Source: Conexibacter woesei Iso977N (GTDB taxonomy: Bacteria; Actinomycetota; Thermoleophilia; Solirubrobacterales; Solirubrobacteraceae). Taken from it: a DNA stretch of 64,000 bases. The notes below the pieces were generated by a model. The model saw only the letters and a list, made by a program, of their open reading frames with translations, was not told the origin of the DNA and made no database searches. Below, piece after piece: positions 1 through 8,087 of the stretch. Position numbers and translations under genes: made by a program. Location of the stretch: assembly GCF_000424625.1 (NCBI RefSeq), contig NZ_AUKG01000001.1, forward strand, positions 1,302,001-1,366,000. Direction: 5' to 3'. Each line of letters starts with the position of its first letter. Positions within the stretch are counted from its first letter, which is position 1.

Positions 1-1797
1 GGCGCCGCGCACCTCGGCACGCGGATCGCGATCGAGGGCAGCCTCTCCGGCAGCGTGCTGCGCAGCGGCGAGTCCGCGTTCTGCCTGGACTGCAGCGCCG
101 ACCCGCGCGTCAACGCGGAGGCCTGCGCGCGCGTCGGCGTCGGCTCGATGGTCTGCGTCGCGCTGCGCCATCAGGACGAGGCGATCGGCGTTCTCAAGGT
201 GTACGCCAAGGACCCGCACAGCTTCGCCGATCGCGACGTCCAGACGCTGGAGCTGCTGGCCGGCCTGGCCGCCGCGACCGTCCATCGCGCGCAGGTCGAG
301 CGCCGCCTCGCCGCGCTGCACGCCGCCGGCGCCGAGCTGGGCTTCGCCCGCTCGCTGCAGGACGGCCTCGTCGGCGCGCTGCGCGGGACCGGCGAGCAGC
401 TCGGCTGGAACGCCGGCGCGATCTGGCTGTCCGGCGCCGCCGACGGGTCGCTGACCTGCGCCGGGACCTGGCACGCGCCGGGCCTGCCGGTCGGCCCGTT
501 CCTGGAGCTCGTCGAGCAGACCGAGGAGTTCGGCACCGGCACGCTGATCGACGCCGTCCGCCGCTCCGGCGCGCGCGCCTGGGTCGAGCACGTCGAGTCC
601 ACCGACCCCGACGCCACGCCGGACCCGCGCCGCATCCGCGCCGCCGCCACGTGCGGGCTGCGCACGCTGACCGCGGTCCCGATCGTCGCACGCGGCCAGA
701 CGCTCGGCGTGCTCGAGCTCGGCGCGCTGGAGGCCCGCAGCCACGACAGCGCGACGCTGGACCTGATCGACGACGTCGCCGCCGCGGTCGCGCAGTTCGT
801 CCAGCGCCGCGATGCCGAGGAGCGCATCACGACGCAGGCGACGAACCTCGCCGCGGTCGCCGAGCTGAGCGCCACGCTCTCGCACGCCGGCGAGCCCGAG
901 CAGACGCGCCCGCTGCTGGTCGGCGCGATCCGCGACCTCGCGCGTGCCGACTCCGTGATGCTCTTCGAGCCCGACGGGCCGGACCACCTGGCGATCAGCG
1001 CCGAGGCCGGCGGCCTGGTCGACGTCGGCCGCCGCGTCGAGCTGCACGAGCACAAGGCGGTCGTCGCCGAGGTCTTCCTGAGCGGTCGCGGGCGCTTCGT
1101 CGGCGACTACCTCTCGGAGTCGTCGCACTGGCGCGCGCTGCGCGAGCAGACCGGGCTGCGCTCGGCGCACTACGAGCCGGTCCTGCGCGACGGCGTGGTC
1201 GCGGGCGTCCTGGTCATCGCGACCTGCGCGGTGCGCCCGCGCGACCACCGCGGCCTCGACCAGCTGATGCGCCTGCTCGCCGGTGAGGCGGGCACAGCAC
1301 TCGCGCTCTCCGACCTCGTCGCGTCGCTCGACGCGCTGGCGCGCACCGACCAGCTCACCGGCCTCGCCAACCGCCGCACGTGGGACGACGAGCTGCCGCG
1401 CGAGCTGGCCCGCGCGCGTCGCAACGGCGAGCCGCTGTCGGTCGCGATCCTCGACCTCGACCGCTTCAAGTCCTACAACGACACCTACGGCCACCCGGCC
1501 GGCGACCGCCTCCTGCGCGGCGCGGCCGCCGCGTGGACCGAGCGCCTGCGCACGACCGACCTGCTCGCCCGCTACGGCGGCGAGGAGTTCGCGGTGCTGC
1601 TGCCTGGCTGCGACACGGCGGCCGCCGCGCAGGTCGTCGAGCACCTGCGCGCCGCGGTCCCCGACGACGAGACCTGCTCGATCGGCCTCGCGACGTGGGA
1701 CGGCGACGAGTCCTGCGACACCCTCGTCGCCCGCGCCGACACGGCGCTCTACCGCGCCAAGGACGGCGGCCGCAACCGCGTCGTCGCGGCCGCCTGA
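1..1797 (+). CDS. GAF-GGDEF sensor diguanylate cyclase, 5' partial
   Basis: C-terminal part of a soluble diguanylate cyclase, which condenses two GTP into cyclic di-GMP. The frame is open from base 1, so the N terminus lies outside the window; the GTG at 55 is only the first in-window start codon and falls inside a GAF domain. Counting residues from base 1, I see the end of one GAF domain (to about 95), a second (about 110-275), a third (about 285-440) and a GGDEF domain (about 445-597). The active-site motif is intact GGEEF (bases 1576-1590). An RTTD inhibitory-site motif lies five residues upstream, so product inhibition is likely. No membrane segment is visible. Stacked GAF domains suggest a small-ligand or redox input, but the ligand cannot be read from sequence. 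Confidence 0.9.
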   Translation, partial: GAAHLGTRIAIEGSLSGSVLRSGESAFCLDCSADPRVNAEACARVGVGSMVCVALRHQDEAIGVLKVYAKDPHSFADRDVQTLELLAGLAAATVHRAQVERRLAALHAAGAELGFARSLQDGLVGALRGTGEQLGWNAGAIWLSGAADGSLTCAGTWHAPGLPVGPFLELVEQTEEFGTGTLIDAVRRSGARAWVEHVESTDPDATPDPRRIRAAATCGLRTLTAVPIVARGQTLGVLELGALEARSHDSATLDLIDDVAAAVAQFVQRRDAEERITTQATNLAAVAELSATLSHAGEPEQTRPLLVGAIRDLARADSVMLFEPDGPDHLAISAEAGGLVDVGRRVELHEHKAVVAEVFLSGRGRFVGDYLSESSHWRALREQTGLRSAHYEPVLRDGVVAGVLVIATCAVRPRDHRGLDQLMRLLAGEAGTALALSDLVASLDALARTDQLTGLANRRTWDDELPRELARARRNGEPLSVAILDLDRFKSYNDTYGHPAGDRLLRGAAAAWTERLRTTDLLARYGGEEFAVLLPGCDTAAAAQVVEHLRAAVPDDETCSIGLATWDGDESCDTLVARADTALYRAKDGGRNRVVAAA

Positions 1798-1831
1798 GTC
1801 GGCGACCGGACCTCAAGTCCACGTACGCTGA

Positions 1832-2005
1832 CACCGCACCGAGGTGGCCGCGGTCGCCGAGGAGGCGTCGGCCAGCGCGGAGGAGGTCTCGGCCTCGACC
1901 GAGCAGACGTCGGCCTCGACGCAGGAGATCGCGGCCTCGGCCGGCGAGCTCGCGCGCACCGCGGGCGACCTCGAGGCGCTCGTCGCGCAGTTCAACCTGC
2001 GCTAG
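1832..2005 (+). pseudogene. relic of a methyl-accepting chemotaxis protein C terminus
   Basis: The frame opens right after a TGA at 1829-1831 and runs to a TAG at 2003-2005. It encodes about 57 residues that read like the extreme C-terminal helix of a chemoreceptor signalling domain: alternating Ala/Ser/Glu heptads (EEASASAEEVSAS, then STQEIAASAGELA) ending in LEALVAQFNLR. Family knowledge: this pattern is the final methylation-helix and tail region of actinobacterial MCPs. No sensor, membrane or hairpin-tip segment precedes it; upstream is the end of the cyclase gene. A GTG at 1844 could start a 53-aa peptide, but I see no ribosome binding site. Most likely a remnant left by a deletion that joined the cyclase gene to the 3' end of an MCP gene. 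Confidence 0.65.
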
Positions 2006-2038
2006 AGCGCGGCCGGGCGCGCTCGGGCGCGCAGTCCC

Positions 2039-2044
2039 TATCGT
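2039..2044 (+). promoter_or_regulatory. -10-like hexamer TATCGT, leaderless geometry
   Basis: TATCGT ends 7 nt before the GTG start at 2052, and no Shine-Dalgarno sequence lies between. This suits transcription starting at or next to the start codon. Confidence 0.45.
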
Positions 2045-2051
2045 CGTCGCC

Positions 2052-2933
2052 GTGCAGCAGACGGCGACGGCGAAGGGGCTCCCCGGGCTGGACCGGGTTC
2101 CGCCGATCGCCCTCGTGCTGTCGGGCGTCACCTCGATCCAGTTCGGCGCGGCGATCGCCGCGACGCTGTTCGACGACCTCGGGCCGTCCGGCGTCAGCGC
2201 GCTGCGGCTCGGCTTCGCGGCGATCATCTTGATGGCGTTGTTCCGCCCGCGCGTGCGCGGGCGAGCGCCGCGGGACCTGCGCCTGGTCCTGCTGTTCGGG
2301 CTCGTGCTCGGCACGATGAACCTGACGTTCTACGAGGCGCTGGACCGGATCCCGCTCGGCGTCGCGGTGACGATCGAGTTCGCGGGGCCGCTGGGCGTCG
2401 CGGTGTTCGGCTCGCGCCGGCGCCTGGACCTCATGTGGGCCGCGCTGGCCGCGATCGGGATCGTCCTGCTGGGCAACCCGTTCGGCGCCGGGCTCGACAC
2501 GGTCGGGCTGATCCTGATCCTCACCGCCGCCGCGTGCTGGGCGGCCTACATCCTGATCGCGCAGCGCGCGACGTCGGTCTTCACGGGCAGCGAGGGCGTG
2601 GCGCTGGCCAGCGTCGTCGCGGCGCTCGTCCCGCTCGGCCCGGGGATCGCGCAGGCCGGCACCGACCTGCTGGAGCCGAAGTGGCTGGCGCTCGGCGCGT
2701 GCGTCGCGCTGATGTCGTCGGCGATCCCCTACAGCCTGGAGACCGAGTCGCTGCGGCGGCTGCCCACGCACGTGTTCGGCGTGCTGATGTCGATCGAGCC
2801 CGCGGTCGCCGCGCTGGCGGGGTTCCTGATCCTCGGCCAGTCGCTCGACGCGCGCGAGATCGTGGCGATCGGGCTGGTCGTCGTCGCGTCGGTCGGGTCC
2901 TCCAGGAGCGCCACGGTCGCGGCCGAGGCGTAG
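2052..2933 (+). CDS. EamA/RhtA-type drug/metabolite exporter
   Basis: Inner-membrane DMT-superfamily permease of 293 aa, close in length to the RhtA threonine/homoserine exporters, with about ten hydrophobic segments arranged as two EamA repeats. RhtA-like signatures are visible: LTFYEALDRIPLGVAVTIEF in the first repeat and a polar N-terminal loop before GVTSIQFGAAIA. The start is taken as GTG 2052 because the upstream in-frame stretch is Arg/Pro-rich antisense-type sequence overlapping the MCP relic, and a -10-like TATCGT lies 7 nt before the GTG. Likely role: export of small amino acids or related metabolites. Substrate is unproven. It is followed by pgsA after 39 nt. Confidence 0.85.
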   Translation: MQQTATAKGLPGLDRVPPIALVLSGVTSIQFGAAIAATLFDDLGPSGVSALRLGFAAIILMALFRPRVRGRAPRDLRLVLLFGLVLGTMNLTFYEALDRIPLGVAVTIEFAGPLGVAVFGSRRRLDLMWAALAAIGIVLLGNPFGAGLDTVGLILILTAAACWAAYILIAQRATSVFTGSEGVALASVVAALVPLGPGIAQAGTDLLEPKWLALGACVALMSSAIPYSLETESLRRLPTHVFGVLMSIEPAVAALAGFLILGQSLDAREIVAIGLVVVASVGSSRSATVAAEA

Positions 2934-2972
2934 AACCGCTGTGAACGGCGATACTGCGCGGTACAGGTCCCG

Positions 2973-3602
2973 ATGCTCCCGCTGAACCTCCCCAACGTGC
3001 TGACGGTCGTCCGGATCCTCCTGGTCCCGGTGCTGGTCGTCGCGCTGCTGGGGGAGACCGGTAACGACCTGCTGGCCGCGATCGTCTTCGCCGCCGCCTC
3101 GGCGACCGACGCACTCGACGGCTACCTCGCGCGGTCGAGGAACTCGATCACGTCGTTCGGGAAGCTGATGGACCCGATCGCCGACAAGCTGCTGGTCGTC
3201 GCCGCGCTGTTCGCGCTCGTGTCGCTGGACCGGCTGCAGGCGTGGATCGCGATGGTCATCGTCACGCGCGAGCTGGCCGTGACCGTGACGCGCATGGCCG
3301 CCACCGCGCAGGGCGTGATCATCCCGGCCGCGGGCTGGGGCAAGCTCAAGACGATCGTGCAGGTCGCGGCGATCTTCTTCCTGATCGCCTTCGACCCGAC
3401 GCCGCTGTGGGTCGACCTGCTCGTCTACGCCGCCGTCGCGATCACGGTGATCAGCGGGGTTGACTACTTCTTCGGGCTGCGGCGGATGCTGCGCGAGGCG
3501 GACGAGCGCCGCCGCGCGGCGGCGGCCGGCGCTGCCGGCGAGGCGGAGGCGCCGCCGGCGCCACCGGTCTCGCCGCCGCCGGCGGCGCGGGTGCGGTCTT
3601 AG
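2973..3602 (+). CDS. pgsA: CDP-diacylglycerol--glycerol-3-phosphate 3-phosphatidyltransferase
   Basis: Membrane enzyme of 209 aa that makes phosphatidylglycerol phosphate from CDP-diacylglycerol and glycerol 3-phosphate, the committed step to phosphatidylglycerol and cardiolipin. The CDP-alcohol phosphotransferase signature is complete: D46, D49-G50, A53-R54, G63, D67 and D71 with the exact family spacing. The N-terminal LPNVLTVVRILLVP is typical of PgsA. About four to five hydrophobic segments follow, then an Ala/Pro-rich C-terminal tail. CDP-alcohol transferases also include cardiolipin and phosphatidylinositol synthases; the PgsA N-terminal motif favours PgsA. The gene ends against a repeat-rich non-coding block. 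Confidence 0.92.
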   Translation: MLPLNLPNVLTVVRILLVPVLVVALLGETGNDLLAAIVFAAASATDALDGYLARSRNSITSFGKLMDPIADKLLVVAALFALVSLDRLQAWIAMVIVTRELAVTVTRMAATAQGVIIPAAGWGKLKTIVQVAAIFFLIAFDPTPLWVDLLVYAAVAITVISGVDYFFGLRRMLREADERRRAAAAGAAGEAEAPPAPPVSPPPAARVRS

Positions 3603-3642
3603 CTCGGAGCGTTGGTGGTGGTGCGGCGCGGCGGTGGGTGGT

Positions 3643-4058
3643 GTCCAGCGCGGCCGTGTGGGTGGTGGTGCGGGGCGTTGGTTGGGAGGGCATCGATGGC
3701 GAGCAGCGCTGGAGGCGGCGCCACTGTTGGTGGTGTGGCTGGGCTGCTCGCCGGGACCGGGGCGGGGTTCGGGGCCGAACTGGTCGGTCAACGGCAGTCT
3801 GGGGTTCACATGGGACACCAAACTGCCGTTGAGCGGGTCAACGGTGCATTTGGGTCCCATACGAACCACTATGCACCGTTGACGCTTGGGTTCGGGCCCG
3901 AACGTCGCCCGGAGTCCTCCGCGAGGCCCAGGGAGACCCGCCCGCCCCACCACGACGACGAGCCACACCGCCAGCGGCGGCGCGACCGCCAACGCCTTCT
4001 CCCATCGATGCCCTCCAAGCCACGCCCCGCACTCCCACCGACACGGCCGCGCTGAACG
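3643..4058. repeat. nested imperfect inverted-repeat element
   Basis: Non-coding block after pgsA. Outer arms at about 3643-3699 and 4002-4058 are inverted copies with only scattered mismatches over about 57 bp, both containing AGGGCATCGATGG. Inside are GTTCGGGGCCGAAC (3767-3780) and a perfect 14-bp palindrome GTTCGGGCCCGAAC (3890-3903). The centre holds two adjacent hairpins: an 11-bp stem TCAACGGCAGT (3788-3798 with 3822-3832) and a 13-bp stem GTCAACGGTGCAT (3837-3849 with 3871-3883). Their loops resemble each other in opposite orientation (both carry GGTTC.. .ATGGGACNCCAA-like sequence). No protein of recognisable type is encoded. Could be a small mobile or REP-like element, or a nucleoid or regulatory structure. 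Confidence 0.75.
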
Positions 4059-4240
4059 CCACGACCGCCGCGTCGCAGCGCCGCCGCGCCGGAGTCGGAC
4101 CGTAGCCGCGCTGAGGCTGAGCGTCGCGTCGCAGCGCCGCCGCGCCGGAGTCGGACCGCAGCCGCGCTGAACGCCGCGAGCGCCGCGTCGCAGCACCGCC
4201 CGCGCCCGCGTCGGGGTCAGCCCGCAGCCGCGCTGAGGGG
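4042..4240. repeat. tandem repeats, 56-59 bp period
   Basis: Three consecutive units begin at GCGTCGCAGC (4070, 4126 and 4185), giving periods of 56 and 59 bp. Each continues through a Cys/Gly-rich GC stretch and ends in CGCAGCCGCGCTGA or a close variant. The first two share nearly all bases; the third is more diverged. A further partial unit (GGCCGCGCTGAACGCC) is the outer end of the inverted-repeat element next door, so the two structures are related. Ends just before the stop of the downstream minus-strand gene. Confidence 0.75.
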
Positions 4241-4256
4241 CAGGGGCGCCGGCGGG

Positions 4257-6782
4257 TCAGGCCGCAGCCGGCGCCGGGCCGGCGTCGGCCGTCAGCGCGC
4301 CGAGCGCGCCACGCGTGTGGACGCGCTCCAGCGCGGCCACGGCGTCGGGGTGGAACTGCGCTCCCTCGTTGGCGCGGACTTCGGCGAGTGCCGCGTCCAG
4401 CCTCATCGGCGCGCTGTAGACGCGGGCGCCGGTCATCGCGTCCCATGCGTCGGCGAGGGCCATCAGGCGGGCGCCCTCGGCGATGCCGTCGCCGGCCAGG
4501 CCGTCGGGGTAGCCGCGGCCGTCGTGGCGCTCGTGGTGGCCGCGGACCCACGCGACCTGCTCGCCGTCGAGCATCTCGGCGACGATCTGGGCGCCGAGGT
4601 CGGCGTGGCGCTTGATGACCTCGTACTCCTCGGCCGTCAAGCGCTCAGGCTTGCTGAGCACTGCGTCGGGAACGCCGATCTTGCCGACGTCGTGGACGAC
4701 GGCTGCGTCGTGCAGGCGCGCGACGTCCTCGGGCGACCAGCCGGACTCGGCGGCCAGCTCGCAGGCCAGCGCCGCGACGCGCTCGCTGTGCCGGATCGTC
4801 GCGGGGTCCTTGGCGTCGATCGCGCGGGCCAGCGCGCCGAGGGCGGCCAGCGCGCGGGCGTGCTCGAGGCGGTCGGCGCGCTCGGCCGCTGACAGCTCTT
4901 CCACAACCTGCGGCGAGTAGCGGATGCACGCGTCGCGCCCGTGGGCCTTGGCCCAGTACAGCGCGCCGTCGGCCAGGCGCAGCAGCTCCTCGGGCGCGCT
5001 GGCCTGGTCGAGGTCGCAGACGCCGGCGCTGAGCGTCATCGCGCCCGCGTCGGCGAACGGCGTCGCGGCGACAGCACGGCGGATCCGCTCGGCCGCGGCG
5101 TGCGCGTCGTCGCCGTCGACGCCGGGCATCAGCAGCGCCAGCTCGTCGCCGCCGATGCGCGCGACGATCTCGCCGGCGCGCGCCGCGCTCTGCATGCGCC
5201 GCGCGGTCTCGGCCAGGACGGCGTCGCCGCCGACGTGCCCGAGCGTGTCGTTGATCTGCTTGAAGCGGTCGATGTCGAAGACCGCCAGCGCCAGCGGCGT
5301 GCCGTGGCGGCGCGCGACCGCGGCCTCCTCGCGCAGGCGCTCGTGGAACGCGCGGTGGTTGACCAGCCCCGTCAGCTGGTCGGTCGTCGCCTGGGCGACC
5401 AGGCGCGCCTGCGCGTCGGCGTTGGCGATCGCCATGCCGATCAGCTCGGCGAAGCGCTGCAGGCGGCCCTCGATGTCGGCGGAGAGGTCGTCGGTCCGAG
5501 GCGTGCAGACGATCATCGCGCCCCACAGGCGCGCCTCGACGGTGATCGGCGCGGCGATCCGCTGGCGGTAGGGCGGCATCGACGGCACGGCGACGGCGCG
5601 CTCGTCGAAGCGCTCTGCGCGACCGGTCCTCCGGATCCGGTCGACCGCCGAGCCGGGTGCGACCGGCACGTAGGGCGGCAGCGGCGGCGGGAGCACGCCG
5701 GGCGCGGTCCCCTGGCCGATCGCGCGCACGATCTCGGACCGACCGTCGAAGGCGACGACGACGCCGACGTCCATCCCGAGCAGCGTCGCGACCTCGGCGC
5801 CGGCCAACTCGGCGACCTCGGTCAGCCCTGCGCCGCGCGCGACGGTCGACGCGACGCGGTGCAGCGCCGCCGCCTCCTCCGACATCCGCTGGTGCTCGTC
5901 GAGCATCTGGCGGCGGTCGGCGGTCAGCGCGGCGAGCAGGTAGAGGCAGACCGCCATCAGGACCGAGAAGGCCTGCGCGACGAGCAGGTCGTGGTCGCCG
6001 CCGACGGCCAGCGGGCCGCGGCCGGCGGACGTCTCGTAGACCGCGATGATCGTCAGCCCGGCCGAGGCGAGCGCGACCGAGCCCTTGGTCGCGCGCAGCA
6101 CGAGCCACACGCCGAACGGGATCAGCAGCCAGATCTGGCCGTGGGGGCGGGTGAAGGCCGCCAGCGCGACGGCGAGCAGCAGGCCGACGACCGTCGCGTC
6201 CTCCAGCACGCGCAGCGGGCGCAGGCGCGGCCACTGCATGAGGTCGCGTGCGCTGATCAGCGGCGCGATCAGCAGCATCCCGGCGACGTCGCCGAGGGTC
6301 CAGCGCAGGATCGACTCGGCGAAGGCGCCGTGGTGCTCGCCGGCCAGCGACAGCGTGCTCTGGCCGATCACGCCCGACGCGAAGGCGCCGGCGAACAGCA
6401 CGCCGATCCCGGCGAAGCGCGCGACCGCGGGCCGGGTCATCATCGGCGTGATGTAGCGGTCCAGCAGCGTGACGCAGATCAGGACCTCGACGGTCGGCGC
6501 GATCCCGCCGCCGACCGCGGCGACCAGGCCGCTGGTCGTGAGCTTGGCCGCGAACGCGCCGATCAGGACGCCGGGCCACAGGTTCCGGCCCCAGCGCAGC
6601 AGCACGCCGAGCGCGATCCCGGCCGCCGGCCAGACCGCGACGAGGCCGGACCGGACGGGCAGCGCCCACGCCAGCCGGACCGCCAGCGCGTACGCGATCG
6701 CCAGGCCGAGGATCGGCAGGATCGGTGGCACGGTCGCGGGTCGCGGCGGCAAAGCAGCCCTCATCACCCGAGATCTCGGCAT
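4257..6782 (-). CDS. MASE1-GAF-GGDEF-HD-GYP cyclic di-GMP enzyme
   Basis: Membrane protein of 841 aa that may both make and break cyclic di-GMP. Order: about 8-9 hydrophobic segments of MASE1 type (residues about 20-295), a GAF domain (about 310-460), a GGDEF domain (about 465-625) and an HD-GYP phosphodiesterase domain (about 650-820). The cyclase motif is GGDEL. The inhibitory-site position reads RAGE instead of RxxD, so product inhibition may be lost. The HD-GYP part keeps HDVGKIGVPD, HHERHDGRGYPDGL and the metal-binding histidines, so hydrolysis of cyclic di-GMP to GMP looks possible. ATG 6782 is used; an internal ATG six codons later is an alternative. Which activity dominates is not readable from sequence. 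Confidence 0.9.
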   Translation of the reverse strand: MPRSRVMRAALPPRPATVPPILPILGLAIAYALAVRLAWALPVRSGLVAVWPAAGIALGVLLRWGRNLWPGVLIGAFAAKLTTSGLVAAVGGGIAPTVEVLICVTLLDRYITPMMTRPAVARFAGIGVLFAGAFASGVIGQSTLSLAGEHHGAFAESILRWTLGDVAGMLLIAPLISARDLMQWPRLRPLRVLEDATVVGLLLAVALAAFTRPHGQIWLLIPFGVWLVLRATKGSVALASAGLTIIAVYETSAGRGPLAVGGDHDLLVAQAFSVLMAVCLYLLAALTADRRQMLDEHQRMSEEAAALHRVASTVARGAGLTEVAELAGAEVATLLGMDVGVVVAFDGRSEIVRAIGQGTAPGVLPPPLPPYVPVAPGSAVDRIRRTGRAERFDERAVAVPSMPPYRQRIAAPITVEARLWGAMIVCTPRTDDLSADIEGRLQRFAELIGMAIANADAQARLVAQATTDQLTGLVNHRAFHERLREEAAVARRHGTPLALAVFDIDRFKQINDTLGHVGGDAVLAETARRMQSAARAGEIVARIGGDELALLMPGVDGDDAHAAAERIRRAVAATPFADAGAMTLSAGVCDLDQASAPEELLRLADGALYWAKAHGRDACIRYSPQVVEELSAAERADRLEHARALAALGALARAIDAKDPATIRHSERVAALACELAAESGWSPEDVARLHDAAVVHDVGKIGVPDAVLSKPERLTAEEYEVIKRHADLGAQIVAEMLDGEQVAWVRGHHERHDGRGYPDGLAGDGIAEGARLMALADAWDAMTGARVYSAPMRLDAALAEVRANEGAQFHPDAVAALERVHTRGALGALTADAGPAPAAA

Positions 6783-6839
6783 CTGGGCGGTTCGGTTGAG
6801 CCCCCGCGTCAGGAGGCGAGCGTGTTCCTGAAGCGGTGC

Positions 6840-7844
6840 CTAGGAACCGACGACGCCGTCGAGCCAGTCGCGCATCGACACGTGGCGGTCGGCGATGTCG
6901 CCGGAAGCCACTTCGTGACGCAGCTCGCTCACGAGCCCGAAGCGCTCGGCGACGACGTTGTGCTGGTGGATGGTCTCCAGGTTCTCCTGGCGCGCGGAGA
7001 CGTAGCCGCCGTCCTGCAGCTGGGGCAGGTCGTCCAGGACGCCCTTGACCATCTCGCGCACGCAGTCCTCGACGAACCGCGGGCGGCGGTGGGCCTTCTC
7101 GACGACGGCGCCCTCGTCGGAGCGCTTCATCATCTCGTAGATCTCGGAGCTCATCGAGTTCTCGACGATCGCCAGCAGCGTGGCCGCGTCGATGTCCTCG
7201 GTGCAGTCCTCCGGGCAGCCGATGTGCAGCGTCCCGAGGCCGCGCTGGTTGTGCGTCGCGACCGGGACGTGCTCGAAGATCCGCTCGATCTGGCCGTCGT
7301 CGAAGCCGTCTGCGGTCAGACGTTCCCGTGCCGCTCCGGCAACCAGCTGCTGGGCGCACGGGCAGGCGGTCATGCCCTGCGCGGCGACGCCGATCAGCCG
7401 GCGCGTGCCCTGCTCGGTCGCCACGGCGGTCCCGAACATGGTGTACAGCTCCTGCGTCTGGATGCCGGAGACCGGCGCCGGCTTGTGCTCCGGGTAGCGC
7501 GCGGCGATCGTCACCTCGGCGCGCTTCGCGTCCTGGCGCTCGCGCACCTGCTCGGCGATCCGGGTCGCCAGCTGCTCGGCCCGGAATGCGGAGGATCCAA
7601 GGATCACCTCGGTGATCGCGTCGTTCACGGTCTCCTCGAAGCGCGACATGTGGGCGCCCTTCTGCTTGGGCCCGAGGTCGACGAAGCACTCGAGCTTGGC
7701 CCAGTAGAGCTCCTCCTGGCCGTCGCGCTTGATGCGGATGACCTTCTCGACGCCGGTCACCCCCACACGGGACAGCGACAGGTGGACGGTGGGCTGCTGA
7801 GCCTGGACGTCCGGGGAGTTGACGAGGACCGTGGTCGGCTCCAT
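6840..7844 (-). CDS. folE2: GTP cyclohydrolase FolE2 (type IB)
   Basis: Converts GTP to 7,8-dihydroneopterin triphosphate, the first step of folate synthesis, using a metal-flexible enzyme unrelated in sequence to FolE. The 334-aa protein has the FolE2/MptA (DUF198) hallmarks: KGAHMSRFEE near residue 65, GMTACPCAQQLV with cysteines 161 and 163, and THNQRGLGTLHIGCPED further on. Length is somewhat above the usual 260-310. It resembles the archaeal-type MptA branch, so dihydroneopterin 2',3'-cyclic phosphate is a possible alternative product. No other folate gene is adjacent. Start ATG 7844; a TAGGCT hexamer lies 10 nt upstream on the minus strand. I looked for a Zur-like palindrome and did not find a convincing one. 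Confidence 0.9.
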   Translation of the reverse strand: MEPTTVLVNSPDVQAQQPTVHLSLSRVGVTGVEKVIRIKRDGQEELYWAKLECFVDLGPKQKGAHMSRFEETVNDAITEVILGSSAFRAEQLATRIAEQVRERQDAKRAEVTIAARYPEHKPAPVSGIQTQELYTMFGTAVATEQGTRRLIGVAAQGMTACPCAQQLVAGAARERLTADGFDDGQIERIFEHVPVATHNQRGLGTLHIGCPEDCTEDIDAATLLAIVENSMSSEIYEMMKRSDEGAVVEKAHRRPRFVEDCVREMVKGVLDDLPQLQDGGYVSARQENLETIHQHNVVAERFGLVSELRHEVASGDIADRHVSMRDWLDGVVGS

Positions 7845-8087
7845 GACCCGATCTAGCCTATCGCCACTACTTTCTGGGGTTCCCTGCTCGTCCTAACCTG
7901 TGCTAACAATCCAGGCGTCGGCTACGAGCTCCTCCGCCAGATGGCGCAAGAGGACCAAGCTCAGCCTCCTGCGGCACAGCCCGCACGTTGCACCTCGGGG
8001 TGCGTTCCAAGTTGCAGTACAGGGAAGAGAGAGGGACCTGGGGCACGGGGGTGTCTGGGTCCGGGAACGACGTCCACAAGGATCGGG
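7845..8087. promoter_or_regulatory. divergent intergenic region, folE2 / primary sigma factor
   Basis: 243 bp between the divergent starts of folE2 and the sigma factor. A TAACAAT (7904-7910) is a weak -10 candidate for the sigma gene and would give a leader of about 170 nt. AAGGA (8078-8082) is the ribosome binding site for the TTG start at 8088. I see no tRNA, riboswitch or convincing small ORF here. Confidence 0.4.

Noticed and set aside
3601-4256. Proteins encoded within the repeat block after pgsA
   Set aside because: Several frames are open, but all are repeat translations with Arg/Pro/Gly bias and overlap the hairpins.
7845-7960. Possible Zur box or riboswitch upstream of folE2
   Set aside because: No convincing palindrome or conserved RNA core; only generic stems.
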